Translations under genes and position numbers: made by a program | Part shown: piece after piece, positions 52,473 through 61,071 of the stretch | Position numbering within the stretch: the first letter of the stretch is position 1 | How the letters are laid out: the number at the start of each line of letters is the position of its first letter | Notes under the pieces: model-generated | The model's database searches: none | What the model was told of the DNA's origin: nothing | The model's input: only the letters and a program-made list of their open reading frames with translations | Assembly: GCF_014202115.1 (NCBI RefSeq) | Contig: NZ_JACHFW010000017.1 | Coordinates: 1-64,000 of the forward strand | DNA: 64,000 nucleotides | Source: Catenibacillus scindens | Lineage (GTDB): Bacteria > Bacillota > Clostridia > Lachnospirales > Lachnospiraceae | Direction: 5' to 3'

Positions 52473-53693
52473 ATGAAAAGCATGTCTTTCTTAAAAAAGA
52501 AATCCATGCTCCTGATTATCGCCATCGGTTTGATTTTAACCGCCATCCTCATAGCCATCCCTACCGGCTATGAGGATGCTTTGATTTATCAGGGCATGGA
52601 AAGAGCTGTTGGGGAGGTTGTAGCGGTTGATAATTCAGCCATCAAAAGTTCGGGGGTGATCCAGTCCGGAGAACAGTCCTGTACCCTCCTTATTCAGGAT
52701 GGGACATTTAAAGGGCAGGAAATTGAGGGTGTCAATTTTTTAAGCGGTTCCCTGGAAAAAGACAAGATTTTTAAGGAGGGGGACAAAGCATTTGTGGCGA
52801 TCAGCCATGACAACGGTGAGATTGCATCGGTGATCATATCCGACCATTACCGTCTGGATAAAGAAGCGATCCTTTTAGTTGTTTTTGCTGTTCTCCTTAT
52901 TCTTGTAGCGGGGAAAAACGGCTTCCTTGCCATTTTCTCTTTTGCCATTACCATACTGACCATATGGAAAATCCTTGTGCCGGCCTATTTAAACGGTTAT
53001 TCCCCGGTTTGGATCGGTATTGGTATTACTGTCTTTTTAACGGCAGTGATCACCTTTTTTGTGTTCGGTTTTGACCGCCGGACTGTCACTGCGTCTCTTG
53101 GGGCATTGCTGGGAATTTTTACAACATGTATCCTGGGTATGATCTTTACGGATCTGTTTAAGATTAACGGGGCTGTGATGCAGGATTCTGAATCCTTATT
53201 GTACAGCGGCTTCCAGCACCTGAATCTTACAGCCATCTTTATGAGCAGTATTTTTATCGGTGCCTCCGGCGCAATGATGGATCTCTCTGTGGATATCACG
53301 TCGGCGATCCACGAGGTTGTTGAGAAAAAGCCGGAGATCGGATGGAAGGAAGCCGCCAGATCCGGTATGAACGTGGGCCGGGCTGCCATGGGGACTATGA
53401 CCGCAACTCTTCTTCTGGCCTATTCCGGCGGCTACATCAGTCTGCTTATGGTATTTATGGCCCAGGGAACTCCCATTGACCATATCCTTAATTACAAGTA
53501 TGTTTCAGCAGAAATTCTGGACACCATTGTAGGAAGTATCGGACTTGTAACCGTCGCCCCCTTTACCGCTCTGGTGGCAGGAATTTTGCTGACCCGGAAA
53601 AATTACGTGAAACGGCGTATCCTGTCGAAAGTCCAGGAGGCTGACGATACAGAAACAGAAGTGTCTACAGGCGTGGCGACAACGGAAGTTTAG
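52473..53693 (+). CDS. YibE/F family membrane protein
   Basis: 406 residues. First helix (10-29), a beta-rich external domain (about 35-130), then seven or so helices. Signature blocks of YibE/F: GFDRRTVTASLGALLG, FTDLFKI, SSIFIGASGAMMDLSVDITS and KEAARSGMNVGRAAMGTMT. The family is an inner-membrane protein of unknown transport function. Starts 43 bases after the phosphatase gene and may be cotranscribed. Codons around 52544-52578 form a perfect 13-bp hairpin. Confidence 0.85.
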   Translation: MKSMSFLKKKSMLLIIAIGLILTAILIAIPTGYEDALIYQGMERAVGEVVAVDNSAIKSSGVIQSGEQSCTLLIQDGTFKGQEIEGVNFLSGSLEKDKIFKEGDKAFVAISHDNGEIASVIISDHYRLDKEAILLVVFAVLLILVAGKNGFLAIFSFAITILTIWKILVPAYLNGYSPVWIGIGITVFLTAVITFFVFGFDRRTVTASLGALLGIFTTCILGMIFTDLFKINGAVMQDSESLLYSGFQHLNLTAIFMSSIFIGASGAMMDLSVDITSAIHEVVEKKPEIGWKEAARSGMNVGRAAMGTMTATLLLAYSGGYISLLMVFMAQGTPIDHILNYKYVSAEILDTIVGSIGLVTVAPFTALVAGILLTRKNYVKRRILSKVQEADDTETEVSTGVATTEV

Positions 53694-53702
53694 AATGATT
53701 TA

Positions 53703-53748
53703 TCGACTTATTCCCCTTTCTGTGCTATGATTATAGGGCAGAAAGGGG
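53703..53748 (+). promoter_or_regulatory. Promoter within a hairpin that covers the next gene's ribosome site
   Basis: CCCCTTTCTG (53713-53722) pairs perfectly with CAGAAAGGGG (53739-53748), whose AAAGGGG is the ribosome site of the following gene. A promoter candidate TCGACT (53703-53708), 17 bases, TATGAT (53726-53731) starts transcription between the arms, so only read-through RNA would form the hairpin. With the following TATTTTT it could also terminate yibE-type transcripts. Confidence 0.45.
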
Positions 53749-53755
53749 TATTTTT

Positions 53756-56515
53756 ATGGGAAATACGTCCGAAAATCATACAAATAAAAAACAGAAAGAA
53801 AAAATGTCGAAGTATTTAACCGTTGGCCTGCTGGCCCATGTGGACGCGGGAAAGACAACTCTGGCTGAAAGTCTTTTATATCTTACGGGAAGTATACGCA
53901 AGGCGGGGCGTGTGGACCACGGGGACGCCTTTTTGGATACACTGGCTCTGGAAAAAGAGCGGGGAATCACTATCTTTTCCAAGCAGGCCAGAATGAATGT
54001 GGAGGACAAGGCGGTGACGTTGCTGGATACGCCGGGACACGAGGACTTTGGAGCGGAGATGGAGCGCACTCTTATGGTACTGGATTATGCCATACTGGTC
54101 ATCAGCGGCGCTGACGGCATCCGGGGACATGATGAAACTCTTTGGAATCTTTTGAAACGGTATCATATCCCTACTTTTTTATTTATTAATAAAATGGATC
54201 AGAGAGGTACTGACCGGGACATTCTTTTCAGGCAGGTCAGTGAAAAGTTTGGAAGCCATTGTGTAGACTTTTCCGACGCTGACTTCTCCAGCGCGGATTT
54301 TCTGGAAGTGCTGGCTTTATGTGATGAGGATATGTTGGACAGCTATCTGGAGACAGGTCAGGTACAGATGGAGGATGTGATTCGCCTCATAAAGCAGAGA
54401 CATCTTTTTCCATGTTATTTTGGATCTGCCCTGAAACAGGAAGGCGTCAGGGAATTGATTACGGGACTTGGCGCATGGACCCAGTGTCCCGCTTATCCGG
54501 AGGAATTTGGCGCCAGAATCTACAAGATCTCCAGAGATGATAAAGGTACCCGGCTGACCCATTTAAAAGTCACCGGGGGAACGCTAAAGGTGAAGATGTC
54601 CATGGATACCGGGGGCGAGGAGCCTGAAAAAGCCGATCAACTGAGGGTATATTCCGGTGCGTCCTTTAAAATGGAAAATCAGATCTGCGCCGGGGATATA
54701 TGTGCTGTGGCGGGTCCGGTTCACACCAGAGCCGGACAGGGACTGGGTATCGAGGCTGAGAACGCCCATCCCCTCATGGAGCCGGCTCTCACCTATCATA
54801 TCCGTATTCCGGAAAATGTTCCCGTGCCGGAAATGCTTGGCCGTCTCAGGGAGCTGGAGGAAGAGATCCCTGAGCTTCACATTGTGTGGAATGAGTCTGC
54901 CCGTGAGATCCACGCCCAGGCCATGGGACAGGTTCAGCTTGAGATTTTAAAAAGTCTGATCCGCCAGCGGTATAACGTGGAGGTGGATTTTGATTCAGGA
55001 AGTATTGTATATAAAGAAACAATTGCCTCGCCGGCGGAGGGCGTGGGCCATTTTGAGCCTCTGCGCCATTACGCGGAAGTCCATCTGCTCCTGGAACCTA
55101 TGCCGGAGGGGAGCGGTCTTGTCTTTGACACAGCCTGCTCAGAGGATACTCTGGATAAAAACTGGCAGCGCCTGATACTGACTCACTTGGAAGAAAAACG
55201 CCATGTGGGAGTGCTGACAGGTGCAGAAATCACGGATATGAAGATCACGCTCATGTCCGGGCGGGCTCATTTAAAGCACACCGAGGGCGGTGATTTTCGT
55301 CAGGCTACTTACCGGGCAGTCCGCCAGGGATTAAAAAGTGCCCAGAGCGTCCTTTTAGAGCCGGTGTACGCCTTTACCCTGGAGGTACCCGGAGAAAATA
55401 CCGGCCGTGCGCTGGCGGATATACAGAAAATGGAGGGGAGTTTCGATCCGCCTGAGACTTTGGGAGAAATGACCCGTATTACAGGGACGGCGCCGGTAGC
55501 CCTTATGCGGGAGTATCATTCTCAGGTATCGGTGTATACAAAAGGGAGAGGCCGTCTTGCCTGCCGGGTGAAAGGCTATGAATCCTGCCATAACACCCAG
55601 GAAGTTATAGAAGCTTCAGGTTATGACAGCGAGGCGGATACAGATAATCCTACAGGGTCGATTTTTTGTTCTCACGGCTCCGGATTTTATGTGCCCTGGG
55701 ATCAGGTGACCGGATATATGCATTTGCCAAGCTGCCTTGGAAAAAGGCGAAAAGAAGCAGAGAGGGAAGCGCAGCCTGTCCCTAAAAATGTGCCGGATAT
55801 TTCCTGGGAGGATGAAAAAGAACTGGAGGAAATTTTTGTCCGTACCTACGGGCCGATTCGCCGGACTTCACGGGGGATGTCCAACAGTGGCGGGAAAACC
55901 AGAACCTTTGGTGATAAGAGCGGCTCACCGAAAAAGAAAAATGAAAAAGTCATGTCTGACAAGCCAAAGGAATATCTTCTGGTGGATGGGTATAATATAA
56001 TTTTTTCATGGGATGACCTTAATGATCTGTCCAAGGGTAATATGGACAGCGCCAGGACAAAGCTTGCGGATATTTTATGTGATTATCAGGGATGCCGGAA
56101 AAATACAGTCATTCTTGTGTTTGACGCTTACCGGGTGGAAGGCCATCCCGGAGAGATCCTTCAATATAAAAATATCTATATTGTTTATACAAAAGAGGCG
56201 GAAACCGCCGATCAGTATATTGAGAAAACTGTACATGAAATCGGGAAAAAGCACCATGTGACTGTGGCCACCTCTGACGGAACAGAGCAGGTTATTATTC
56301 TCGGACAGGGCGCCAGACGGCTGTCTGCCCGGGGACTTTTAGAGGAGATCCTGGAAGCAAAGAGAGAAATCCGGGAGATTTACATGGAGAAGAGAGGAAT
56401 GAGCGGACAGAATCTTTTTGAAAACCTTCCGGAACATATGGCAAGGATGATGGAAGATGTCCGTCTGGGCTATAGCCGTTTGTCGGATTCGCAGGAAAGG
56501 AGCGATAAGCAATGA
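53756..56515 (+). CDS. TetM-like translational GTPase fused to a YacP/Rae1-type NYN nuclease domain
   Basis: 919 residues. Residues about 17-690 are an EF-G/TetM-like GTPase: GLLAHVDAGKTTLAESLLY (P-loop), ERGITIFSKQ (switch I), DTPGHEDFG, NKMDQRG, then domains II-V with typical ribosome-protection features. A basic linker (about 690-736: RRTSRGMSNSGGKTRTFG) joins a C-terminal domain (about 737-905): YLLVDGYNIIFSWDDL, VILVFDAYRVEG, EAETADQYIEK and VATSDGTEQ, the acidic pattern of YacP/NYN nucleases. In Bacillus, YacP (Rae1) cuts mRNA in the ribosomal A site. The fusion suggests one protein that opens the A site and cuts the message. Overlaps the next gene by four bases. Confidence 0.88.
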   Translation: MGNTSENHTNKKQKEKMSKYLTVGLLAHVDAGKTTLAESLLYLTGSIRKAGRVDHGDAFLDTLALEKERGITIFSKQARMNVEDKAVTLLDTPGHEDFGAEMERTLMVLDYAILVISGADGIRGHDETLWNLLKRYHIPTFLFINKMDQRGTDRDILFRQVSEKFGSHCVDFSDADFSSADFLEVLALCDEDMLDSYLETGQVQMEDVIRLIKQRHLFPCYFGSALKQEGVRELITGLGAWTQCPAYPEEFGARIYKISRDDKGTRLTHLKVTGGTLKVKMSMDTGGEEPEKADQLRVYSGASFKMENQICAGDICAVAGPVHTRAGQGLGIEAENAHPLMEPALTYHIRIPENVPVPEMLGRLRELEEEIPELHIVWNESAREIHAQAMGQVQLEILKSLIRQRYNVEVDFDSGSIVYKETIASPAEGVGHFEPLRHYAEVHLLLEPMPEGSGLVFDTACSEDTLDKNWQRLILTHLEEKRHVGVLTGAEITDMKITLMSGRAHLKHTEGGDFRQATYRAVRQGLKSAQSVLLEPVYAFTLEVPGENTGRALADIQKMEGSFDPPETLGEMTRITGTAPVALMREYHSQVSVYTKGRGRLACRVKGYESCHNTQEVIEASGYDSEADTDNPTGSIFCSHGSGFYVPWDQVTGYMHLPSCLGKRRKEAEREAQPVPKNVPDISWEDEKELEEIFVRTYGPIRRTSRGMSNSGGKTRTFGDKSGSPKKKNEKVMSDKPKEYLLVDGYNIIFSWDDLNDLSKGNMDSARTKLADILCDYQGCRKNTVILVFDAYRVEGHPGEILQYKNIYIVYTKEAETADQYIEKTVHEIGKKHHVTVATSDGTEQVIILGQGARRLSARGLLEEILEAKREIREIYMEKRGMSGQNLFENLPEHMARMMEDVRLGYSRLSDSQERSDKQ

Positions 56516-58713
56516 GAACCTTTGATTTTTATGGGGAAAATATTGTTGTCAGCGACGGACAGGAGAATTATATCCGTTTGCGCCTTGAGATGGAGAAAAT
56601 TGCGTCGGAGCTTAAAGACCAGTTTGTCAGCCAATATAAAAATAAATACCGCAGTATGGATCAGGTTGTGGCCGACGTGTTTAATATGGGTGAAGGGTAT
56701 ATACTTCAGGCGGCCACATGGTGTATAGATCTTATGGGAAAAAATCATATTTACAATTATGATACCCAGCGTTTTATTAAAAAATGGGGGATTTTATCCA
56801 TGGAAATATGGATTAATGCCTGTGACCGTATTGCCAACTCCTATACGTCTATTATTGTCAACGGACAGTTATGCGCTTCTGTGAAACAATGGCAGCAAAA
56901 CTATCGGAGTAAATGGCTGGATACCGCGTTTTCTGCCCTCCCTGTGGTTGGGAGAATGCCTGTGGACTGGTCCACGGGCAGGGAGTATGTTTCCACAGGG
57001 GACAGTATCGCTCCCGACATGTACCCCAACCTGAACGCCATGTTTAACAGTGAAAAGCCTCTGAATGTCCTGGCGGACGCCATATATACCGCTGTGGCGG
57101 GAATGCATCAGAGCCTTGTCCGTGTTCTCATGGAAGAGTCCGATCAGCCTTTGGAAGGTCTGGATGACGATCTGCTGAGAGATTACCCTGTTATTTTTAG
57201 TAACATTATCCAGGGGATCGTCAGCCCGGAGGACATAGTGCCACAGGCCGCCTTGCTTGTGAAAACCTATCCCTTTGATAAAGAGCTGTATATCTATATG
57301 TTTGACCATTATGGGGACAAGGAAGGGTCACTCTCCCAGATGACCGTTTATTTTGGCCTGGGAGATTTTATGGAAGCATATAAGATACAGGCGGTGGAGG
57401 AACGGCTTGACAAAATTGATTTCACAGATCTTGAAGGACTCAGAGCGGCGAAAAAAGAGACTGGAGAATTTTGCGAAAACAGTCATATTCCGGCAAAGGA
57501 TTATATCAGTGCTATAGATCAGATTATTGAAAAGCTTGAGGAATGCCAAAGAGTGGTGGACGGTGTGGCCTATGAAGACAATGATTTGGCTCAAAAGGCA
57601 AGACAGGATTTGACAGCGCTGTTTGACAGGCTTCAGGGAATGGGCGTCAATGGCCATATGGAAGAAATCCGAAAGGTGATGGAGGATTTTAAAGACTGTT
57701 CCTGCCAGACATGGGAAAAATATAGGGCTTATCTGGAAGAATGCTTAAAACGCGGGGATATTCGTTTTAGAACTGTGCAGAACATTGTTTTTGACACTAA
57801 AGAGATTGCAGAAAAGACGCGGCAGGAATGTATGGATTTTGAAAAACTCATGGAGAAAACCTGCGGATCTTTGCAGGATATTCATGTGTTGGAAAATGCT
57901 GCCAGGGCGATGAATCCTCAGATCAGTCCATTGTACATCCAACTGGTTGGAGCAATGAGCGATGTGTGGAACCGCCAGGAGATTATGTATTCTTCCAAAG
58001 CTTTATACCGTCCGGAAAACCGGGCAAAATATACGGAGATCTGGTTTGAGGCCCTGGAACTTGAGCAGTCCGGAAGGCTCCTGGGGCTTGCCAATGAGGC
58101 ATACAGCCGCTGGTTTGAGACTATGAGCCGGGATTTTCTGAACGTCAAAGGGAATGTTTATGAAAATGTCTTCCAGGCCAATGCTGCTTATTATAAAGTG
58201 CTGGATCATGCTATCACCTATTTCAAATACATAAATGAGAAAAATGGAGCAAAAAAGGGATTTTTTGCTTCCCTGAAAAATAATATGACCGGATTGGTTG
58301 CTGAAAAATATCAGGAAGATTTCGCCTGGATCACCCAGGGCGGCGCCCGGTGTATGCCCGCAGATACTCCTGAGGAGGGAAGCGGGCTTGAAAGCCGCTA
58401 CGGCGCTATGGAGCAGACGTTTAACAGCCGTTTGGCACAGATTGGCGCTCTGACTAAAATGGTCCACAACGCCCATCTGACCCAGGATGAAACGCTGGAT
58501 TTAAAAGCGCTTATGTGCCCGGACCGTCAGATCAGCCGGGAGGACATTGTGTCTGCCATGAATCCGGTGGTGAAATATAAACCCCTTACCCTGAAAAATT
58601 GCAAAGGGTTATCGGAGAATAATGATAGAAATGTGTGCCAAAATTGCGGCGCCGTTCTACCGGAAGACGCAGTGTTCTGTGTGCGCTGCGGAGCCAGGAG
58701 GGCGGACCGGTAA
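56512..58713 (+). CDS. Large helical protein with C-terminal zinc ribbon, unknown function
   Basis: 733 residues; ATG overlaps the GTPase-fusion stop (ATGA), so the two are translationally coupled. Predominantly helical and charged. Recognisable parts: AATWCIDLMGKNHIYNYDTQ near 65-85, a coiled-coil region (about 290-420, many Glu/Lys), and a C-terminal zinc ribbon CQNCGAVLPEDAVFCVRCGA (about 707-726). No signal peptide, no membrane helices. I do not recognise a family for the main body. Coupling to a ribosome-acting protein makes a translation or stress role conceivable, but this is inference. Confidence 0.7.
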   Translation: MRTFDFYGENIVVSDGQENYIRLRLEMEKIASELKDQFVSQYKNKYRSMDQVVADVFNMGEGYILQAATWCIDLMGKNHIYNYDTQRFIKKWGILSMEIWINACDRIANSYTSIIVNGQLCASVKQWQQNYRSKWLDTAFSALPVVGRMPVDWSTGREYVSTGDSIAPDMYPNLNAMFNSEKPLNVLADAIYTAVAGMHQSLVRVLMEESDQPLEGLDDDLLRDYPVIFSNIIQGIVSPEDIVPQAALLVKTYPFDKELYIYMFDHYGDKEGSLSQMTVYFGLGDFMEAYKIQAVEERLDKIDFTDLEGLRAAKKETGEFCENSHIPAKDYISAIDQIIEKLEECQRVVDGVAYEDNDLAQKARQDLTALFDRLQGMGVNGHMEEIRKVMEDFKDCSCQTWEKYRAYLEECLKRGDIRFRTVQNIVFDTKEIAEKTRQECMDFEKLMEKTCGSLQDIHVLENAARAMNPQISPLYIQLVGAMSDVWNRQEIMYSSKALYRPENRAKYTEIWFEALELEQSGRLLGLANEAYSRWFETMSRDFLNVKGNVYENVFQANAAYYKVLDHAITYFKYINEKNGAKKGFFASLKNNMTGLVAEKYQEDFAWITQGGARCMPADTPEEGSGLESRYGAMEQTFNSRLAQIGALTKMVHNAHLTQDETLDLKALMCPDRQISREDIVSAMNPVVKYKPLTLKNCKGLSENNDRNVCQNCGAVLPEDAVFCVRCGARRADR

Positions 58714-58764
58714 TCCGCCCTGGTGCCATCTATGGCACCATAGAGCGTTGATTTACTGTGACAT

Positions 58765-58809
58765 AAAAGAAATGCCAGGTTGACATAATATCAGTCTGGC
58801 GTTTCTTTT
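58765..58809. terminator. Bidirectional terminator between convergent genes
   Basis: 14-bp stem with one mismatch, AAAAGAAATGCCAG / CTGGCGTTTCTTTT (58765-58778 and 58796-58809). A second hairpin TGGTGCCAT-CT-ATGGCACCA lies before it (about 58721-58740). Confidence 0.8.
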
Positions 58810-58820
58810 CCGGAACGTGA

Positions 58821-59954
58821 TTACCCCTGAAGTTTTTTCGTAAAATCTGCCATAGCCTCAGAAATTTTGATTTGCTGAGGACAGACAGCTTCACAGCTTC
58901 TGCAGCCGATACAGGCTGATGGCTGTCGGTCCTTGGGAACTGCCATGAGAGCCATGGGAGCGATGAAACCGCCGCCGGTAAAAACATGCTCATTGTAAAG
59001 TTCAAGAAGCCGTGGAATGTCGAGATGCTGCGGACAATGACTGGTACAGTAGTGGCAGGCTGTACATGGGAGTATTTTTTTCCCCAGCATACCGTTGGCG
59101 ATGCCCAGAAGGGTTTCCATTTCCGTATCATTTAATGGAAGATCTTTTTCAAAGGTATGTAAATTGTCTTCCATCTGTTCCATATTGGACATACCGGACA
59201 GGATCACCGTTACTTCAGGAATGGTCTGGAGGAAGCGGAATGCCCAGGCCGGGATGCCTTCATCGGGCCGGAGAGCCTTCAGCTTTTCCTCGTCCTCAGG
59301 ACTGAGAGTGGCCAGACGGCCGCCGCGCAGAGGTTCCATAACCCATACTGGCAGATTATATTTTTTCAGAAGTTCAACCTTTGCTTTTGCATCCTGGAAG
59401 GACCAGTCCAGATAGTTTAACTGGATCTGACAAAATTCCATGTGATCTCCGTAGGCGTCAAGAAAACGCTGCATAATACCGGTATCACCATGGGCGGAAA
59501 ATCCCAGATGGCGGATACGTCCGTTTTCTTTTTGTTTCATGAGATAGTCGAAAATTCCGTGGGAAGGATCCAGGTAATCATCAATGTTCATATCACATAC
59601 ATTGTGGAATAGATAGAAATCAAAATATTCCACGCCGCACTTCCTGAGCTGGGCCTCGAAAATCTCCTCAACCTTGTCCATATTACTCAGATCATAACCG
59701 GGAAACTTATCGGCAAGATAAAAAGATTCCCTGGGATATTTTGAAAGGGATTTACCCAGCGCTATCTCGGAAGTTCCATTATGATATCCCCAGGCAGTGT
59801 CAAAATAGTTGACGCCCTTGTCTATAGCCAGGGCCACCATTTTGTCAACGGTCTCCTGATCAACATTGCCGTCATCATTGTTAAAAACAGGGAGACGCAT
59901 GGCGCCCATGCCGAGGGCGGAAAGTTTAAGATCCTGAAAGTCTCTGTAAATCAT
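58821..59954 (-). CDS. Aldo/keto reductase with C-terminal 4Fe-4S domain
   Basis: 377 residues. AKR barrel (about 1-285): LGMGAMRLPVF, FDTAWGYHNGTSE (Asp and Tyr of the catalytic tetrad), LADKFPGYD (Lys), YLFHNVCD (His). C-terminal ferredoxin-like domain (about 295-375) with CTACHYCTSHCPQ and CIGCRSCEAVCPQ, enough for two 4Fe-4S clusters. Common in anaerobic Clostridia; links carbonyl reduction to ferredoxin or NAD(P)H. Substrate unknown. AAAGGAGG precedes the ATG on the minus strand. Confidence 0.92.
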   Translation of the reverse strand: MIYRDFQDLKLSALGMGAMRLPVFNNDDGNVDQETVDKMVALAIDKGVNYFDTAWGYHNGTSEIALGKSLSKYPRESFYLADKFPGYDLSNMDKVEEIFEAQLRKCGVEYFDFYLFHNVCDMNIDDYLDPSHGIFDYLMKQKENGRIRHLGFSAHGDTGIMQRFLDAYGDHMEFCQIQLNYLDWSFQDAKAKVELLKKYNLPVWVMEPLRGGRLATLSPEDEEKLKALRPDEGIPAWAFRFLQTIPEVTVILSGMSNMEQMEDNLHTFEKDLPLNDTEMETLLGIANGMLGKKILPCTACHYCTSHCPQHLDIPRLLELYNEHVFTGGGFIAPMALMAVPKDRQPSACIGCRSCEAVCPQQIKISEAMADFTKKLQG

Positions 59955-60003
59955 AAAAATCCTCCTTTGCTAAAGTTTTTCGGCTATACGGCCGGAATTT
60001 ATA

Positions 60004-60162
60004 TAACAGTTCAGCCATCAGGGACGGGGCGGACTGATTTATGCTTGCATAAGGATCAGCCCGCCCCATCTCTGATGAACTGAGCGCCGCATTATGAGCA
60101 AAGGAGCGGCGTAAGCCGCGGGTCAGCGCGTCAGCGCGGCGCAGGCGCGGGCTGAACTGTTA
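60004..60162. repeat. Family A palindromic repeat, copy A9 (full composite)
   Basis: Ends TAACAGTTCAGCCATCAGGG and GCGCGGGCTGAACTGTTA. Inner modules: GGGGCGGACTGATTTATGCT / TGCATAAGGATCAGCCCGCC hairpin, as in A6 and A8, and GAGCAAAGGAGCGGCGTAAG CCGCGGGTCAGCGCG, as in A1 and A6. Confidence 0.75.
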
Positions 60163-60320
60163 TGAATTTACTTTTATTATAATCAATTTTGCGGGGCATG
60201 ACAAATACTTAATTTCTATAAAGAAATATACATGCAGATTATATCTTGCAATCTGTAATAGCATATGGTAAAAATAATGTAAGGCCATTTTACACGAATT
60301 TTACGCAGAATAAAATTAAG

Positions 60321-60349
60321 TTGACAAATGATACTAATGATGTTATTTT
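60321..60349 (+). promoter_or_regulatory. Probable promoter of the K+ uptake genes
   Basis: TTGACA (60321-60326), 17 bases, TATTTT (60344-60349). Transcription from here would include the structured leader. Confidence 0.5.
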
Positions 60350-60374
60350 GTAACTATTATCATCGGATTCTTAG

Positions 60375-60465
60375 ATAAATGCATAAAAGCGTGTCAGGAA
60401 AGTTCTTATTTGATCTGCCATGAGCCGGCAGGTTTTCCGGCACGCTTATGGTTTGGCATTTATGC
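60375..60465 (+). promoter_or_regulatory. Structured leader RNA upstream of the K+ uptake genes
   Basis: Nested stems: ATAAATGC / GCATTTAT (60375-60382, 60456-60463), AAGCGTG / CACGCTT (60387-60393, 60441-60447), GCCGG / CCGGC (60424-60428, 60437-60441). The outer helix has an alternative register (GCATAAA with TTTATGC) and ends one base before the ribosome site GGAGTGGAG. It does not match the conserved cores of the c-di-AMP (ydaO) or M-box riboswitches as I know them. Confidence 0.45.
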
Positions 60466-60477
60466 GGAGTGGAGAAA

Positions 60478-60936
60478 ATGGCAAGGCAAGGGAAGAATTA
60501 TCCTGTGCAGTGGGCACAGTTTGTGTTTATTAGCGTGCTGTTGTGGATGTTGCTGCTGGCCGGTACGGGGGCAGCCCATTCTCAGCAGGAGGAACATCAG
60601 TGTGTCCTTAGCGGATCAATGTATGGATATTGGATCAAGCCGGCGGATACACCGCTGGTGCAGTGTGAGGATGAGGCGCGTCCGGTAAAAAATATGGCAG
60701 AGACCATGCGCAGACTGCCGGAAAAGCTGCTGAGGAATACCCCCATCGTCTTGCTGTGCGTGTGGGATTTACATACGCTCTTCTGGCTTTTTTTGAGAAA
60801 AAAGGCTTTCATCGCATATTACCTGGCCAGTGCATATTACCCGGCACGTTTTCTGCGTGAATTGTTCTCCCAAAAAGAAAAGGATGGAAAAAAGAAATAC
60901 CTGACACTCAACCGTAAAATCTTTGCAGCAGCATAG
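60478..60936 (+). CDS. Small membrane protein of unknown function upstream of ktrB
   Basis: 152 residues from MARQGKNYP (GGAGTGGAG four to five bases upstream). Two hydrophobic segments (about 13-33, signal or helix, and 84-102, IVLLCVWDLHTLFWLFL), between them a polar stretch with two Cys (CVLSGSMYGYW, PLVQCEDEARP). C-terminal tail basic. No family recognised. Its place between a structured leader and K+ transporter genes suggests a link with them, but there is a gap of 135 bases with hairpins before ktrB. Confidence 0.55.
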   Translation: MARQGKNYPVQWAQFVFISVLLWMLLLAGTGAAHSQQEEHQCVLSGSMYGYWIKPADTPLVQCEDEARPVKNMAETMRRLPEKLLRNTPIVLLCVWDLHTLFWLFLRKKAFIAYYLASAYYPARFLRELFSQKEKDGKKKYLTLNRKIFAAA

Positions 60937-61019
60937 CACGGCCATGCTGTGAGGGGTTATGAGATTTTATGCATCATATAAATTTTGAGGCAGTCTTTTC
61001 AGACTGAAAAAACGTGATC

Positions 61020-61046
61020 GTTCAGCCGGGTGCTTTTGGGCTGAAC
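61020..61046 (+). promoter_or_regulatory. Hairpin before ktrB
   Basis: GTTCAGCC-GGGTGCTTTTG-GGCTGAAC; a second hairpin CAGTC...GACTG followed by A6 lies at about 60993-61008. They could attenuate or process the message between the small membrane gene and ktrB. Confidence 0.4.
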
Positions 61047-61071
61047 AACTACAAAAATATGGTGAAGAAAA

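Larger units (their letters stand above)
59955..60477. other. Divergent intergenic region: repeat A9, promoter, structured leader
   Basis: Holds the aldo/keto reductase promoter side, family A copy A9, an AT-rich stretch (60165-60320) where nothing specific is seen, a promoter for the K+ uptake genes, and a structured leader (60375-60465). No protein gene. Confidence 0.7.

Noticed and set aside
55954-56515. Separate start for the NYN nuclease domain inside the fusion gene
   Set aside because: An internal ATG before the domain exists, but there is no ribosome site at the right distance and the frame is continuous with the GTPase, so a true fusion is the simpler reading.
60375-60465. c-di-AMP (ydaO) riboswitch before the K+ genes
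   Set aside because: Considered because of the gene context, but the conserved core of that class is not visible; kept only as an unidentified structured leader.
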